Assembly (NCBI GenBank): GCA_023432655.1
Contig: JAEYUK010000186.1
Location: 1-6,614, forward strand
Reading direction: 5' to 3'
Source: Pseudomonadota bacterium
GTDB taxonomy: Bacteria; Bdellovibrionota; Bacteriovoracia; Bacteriovoracales; Bacteriovoracaceae
Length of the DNA stretch: 6,614 nucleotides
Below are positions 5,379 to 6,614 of the stretch, piece after piece (position 1 is the stretch's first letter; each line of letters begins with the position of its first letter). The notes beneath the pieces are model-generated. The model was not told the DNA's origin and ran no database searches. It worked only from the letters and a program-made list of their open reading frames with translations. The translations under genes and the position numbers were made by a program.

Positions 5379-6173
5379 TTATTTTCTAAGGAAGGTCAGT
5401 AGTTCTTTCCAGGAAGCTTCATCGGCCACTTTATTATAGGCCAGTGGTAAATTGTATTTCTGGCCAATTTCCGTGGCCTTGGGGTTGGTGAAAGCATGAG
5501 TGGCACCCTGATAATTAATGACCTTGTAATTGGCCTTTAAATTTTTCATTTCTTTTTCAAACTGCGCGCGGTCTTTTGCCGGAACCATGGGATCGGCCAG
5601 ACCATTAATGGCCAGAACGTCCGCTTTAATTCCTTCTGACTTTAGAGAGGAAGTCAGACCCCCATGAAAACTCACAACTCCTTTAACATCGGCTCCACTT
5701 CTGGCGAGGTTTAACGCTTGAGTTCCGCCGAAGCAGTATCCAATCACATAAATTCTTTCAGGATCTACATGAGGATTCTGACGGGCCATTTCGATATATT
5801 TATTAAGGCGTTCCACTCCCATCTCCGGATTCTGATAAAATGGAGTTGCAAGTGCCTGGGCTTCAGTCGGTGTTTCAACTGTCTTATTATTCCCGTAAAG
5901 ATCCACTGCTAAGGTGGCAAAACCTTCTTGATTAAGCATCGCCGAACGGTTCATAAGATAAGGTGTTCGTCCCCACCATTCATGTACAATCACGACGAGA
6001 GGTATTTTTTCTTTAAACTCTTTAGGTAGTTGGACTTTAGCTTCATAAGCGACATCTTCTTCGATGAAACTTACCTGAGGAGAGTATGATTCCTTGGGCG
6101 ATTTTTCTTTTTTCATGTGTCCACACGATGTAACAAGGAGACTGAACATTAGAGCACTTAAAGCTAGTTTCAT
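5379..6173 (-). CDS. Lipoprotein of the dienelactone hydrolase family (alpha/beta hydrolase)
   Basis: This encodes 264 residues. Residues 1-16 are a lipoprotein signal peptide with the lipobox V-T-S-C (Cys17, Gly at +2), followed by a short Lys/Glu/Ser-rich linker. The rest is a complete dienelactone hydrolase domain. It has HEWWG (64-68), whose Glu65 matches the family's active-site glutamate. The nucleophile elbow GYCFGG has Cys147, the acid is Asp194 (GLADPMV), and the base is His226 (GATHAFT). The triad is thus Cys-Asp-His, as in true dienelactone hydrolases. The substrate is unknown: the family hydrolyses lactones and esters, and the fold alone does not say which. Anchoring places it outside the cytoplasm, probably in the outer membrane. 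The start is ATG 6173, because GAGGG (6183-6179) is 5 nt upstream; an in-frame GTG at 6185 overlaps that site. First gene of an operon with the dehydrogenase. Confidence 0.93.
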   Translation of the reverse strand: MKLALSALMFSLLVTSCGHMKKEKSPKESYSPQVSFIEEDVAYEAKVQLPKEFKEKIPLVVIVHEWWGRTPYLMNRSAMLNQEGFATLAVDLYGNNKTVETPTEAQALATPFYQNPEMGVERLNKYIEMARQNPHVDPERIYVIGYCFGGTQALNLARSGADVKGVVSFHGGLTSSLKSEGIKADVLAINGLADPMVPAKDRAQFEKEMKNLKANYKVINYQGATHAFTNPKATEIGQKYNLPLAYNKVADEASWKELLTFLRK

Positions 6174-6178
6174 ATTTT

Positions 6179-6183
6179 CCCTC
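6179..6183 (-). promoter_or_regulatory. Ribosome binding site that decides the hydrolase lipoprotein start
   Basis: GAGGG on the minus strand lies 5 nt before ATG 6173. The in-frame GTG at 6185-6183 overlaps it and would add four residues (MREN-like) in front of a signal peptide that is already complete. Confidence 0.75.
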
Positions 6184-6206
6184 ACTTAAAAAATGTTAAC
6201 GAAGTT

Positions 6207-6234
6207 ATTTTATCTAACTAATAGTGAGAGACAA
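6207..6234 (-). promoter_or_regulatory. Candidate sigma70-type promoter of the hydrolase-dehydrogenase operon
   Basis: On the minus strand TTGTCT (6234-6229) and TAAAAT (6212-6207) are 16 nt apart and match the consensus at 4/6 and 5/6 positions. The predicted start near 6200 gives a leader of about 27 nt carrying the GAGGG site. This is the best promoter-like sequence in the window. No terminator separates it from the DJ-1/PfpI gene, so read-through from that gene may also contribute. Confidence 0.55.
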
Positions 6235-6270
6235 CGATAAACGTCTAACGAACCGCCTCCTTGTTATGCA

Positions 6271-6614
6271 TTATAAGGATGAACTTGTTGTTTTGTCCGG
6301 CGTTGAACCTCTGAAGACCGATTCTATCTCAAGCTCTTCATAGTTTCTTATGATGGCGTGGGCCAATGAAGATGCCGATTGAGGATTTTGACCGGTGATG
6401 AGACGTCCATCTACAATCACTTTATCGCTCCAGTTTTCTCCAGCTTCGAAATGGCCCCCTCTTTCTCGTAAGCGGGATTCCAGCATGAAAGGAACAATTT
6501 TATCTTTTTTTACTTCCTTCTCTTCCGCATCAGTAAAAGAGTTTACCTTTTTGTCTTGGACCAGGTAACTGCCGTCAGAAAGCTTTACATTCACTAGCGC
6601 TGATGGCCCATGGC
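6271..6614 (-). CDS. DJ-1/PfpI family protein (Hsp31-like), C-terminal half; N-terminus outside the window
   Basis: The frame is open to the right edge, with 113 complete codons, roughly half of a usual 220-230-residue protein. The first visible residues are HGPSALVNVK, matching the nucleophile elbow (A-x-C-H-G-P) of Hsp31/PfpI-like proteins. The preceding codon is cut by the edge and its two visible bases (GC) fit the expected catalytic Cys (TGC). Downstream family features are L-S-D-G-S-Y-L-V (11-18), PFMLESRLRERG (41-52), VDGRLITGQNPQSA (67-80) and a C-terminal helix. Relatives act as glyoxalase III-type or deglycase-like enzymes or as chaperones; which applies here cannot be decided. The product continues about 21 residues past the usual end with a Ser/Thr-rich tail. 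A GTG at 6594 looks like a start but is internal. It lies 97 nt upstream of the hydrolase lipoprotein gene, same strand. Confidence 0.88.
   Translation of the reverse strand, partial: HGPSALVNVKLSDGSYLVQDKKVNSFTDAEEKEVKKDKIVPFMLESRLRERGGHFEAGENWSDKVIVDGRLITGQNPQSASSLAHAIIRNYEELEIESVFRGSTPDKTTSSSL

Noticed and set aside
5055..5402. 115-codon open frame on the plus strand, antisense to the dehydrogenase
   Set aside because: It mirrors the conserved coding sequence of a well-supported zinc dehydrogenase, lacks a ribosome binding site of its own, and has no recognisable protein features.
6195..6208. Half-site resembling a loxP arm (ATAACTTCGT on the minus strand)
   Set aside because: Only one arm and ten bases match, with no second arm or spacer; it sits in an AT-rich promoter region and is best taken as chance.
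6264..6274. TAATG stop-start overlap after the DJ-1/PfpI gene opening an eight-codon ORF
   Set aside because: It has no ribosome binding site and a very short product; the overlap is likely accidental.
6271..6594. Complete 107-codon gene starting at GTG 6594
   Set aside because: The frame continues upstream to the window edge with H-G-P-S-A-L, which matches the catalytic elbow of the DJ-1/PfpI family, so the GTG is internal and the gene is a partial one.

Overview
The window reads as chromosomal DNA of a Gram-negative bacterium. It has moderate GC content by eye and carries many exported proteins: a Sec-secreted protein, three lipoproteins with clear lipoboxes, and one of those with a C-terminal OmpA-type peptidoglycan-binding domain. 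Lipoprotein density, the DUF4398-like/OmpA architecture and the divergent methionyl-tRNA synthetase would fit a Bdellovibrio/Bacteriovorax-type bacterium. That placement is an impression from style, not a demonstrated assignment. I see no rRNA, tRNA, insertion sequence, phage gene or CRISPR array.

Layout. At the left edge (minus strand) is the start of a gene for a secreted protein of unknown function, preceded by an unusual leader containing a four-codon upstream ORF. Divergent to it is a small Spy/LTXXQ-like lipoprotein gene (362-820), closed by a perfect 12-bp hairpin. Next comes a class I methionyl-tRNA synthetase gene (907-2835) that has no Shine-Dalgarno and may be leaderless. It converges on an OmpA-family lipoprotein gene (2852-4180, minus) over a 16-bp gap with a GC-rich hairpin. 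Further right, all on the minus strand, are a terminator, a YahK/CAD-type zinc alcohol dehydrogenase (4320-5363), a dienelactone-hydrolase-family lipoprotein (5379-6173) and the C-terminal half of a DJ-1/PfpI protein (6271 to the edge).

How the genes relate. The hydrolase and dehydrogenase form a tight two-gene operon (15-bp gap) with a good candidate promoter in front and a strong terminator behind. With the DJ-1/PfpI gene upstream on the same strand they could form a carbonyl/electrophile-detoxification neighbourhood, which is an inference from family roles. The OmpA lipoprotein probably tethers the outer membrane to peptidoglycan.

Most notable are the synthetase, which keeps the ATP-binding signatures but has lost most of the residues that line the methionine pocket in E. 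coli MetG, has a charge reversal at an anticodon-contact position and carries an insertion of about 55-60 residues; and the mini-ORF leader at the left edge. I see nothing that amounts to a wholly new multi-gene system.
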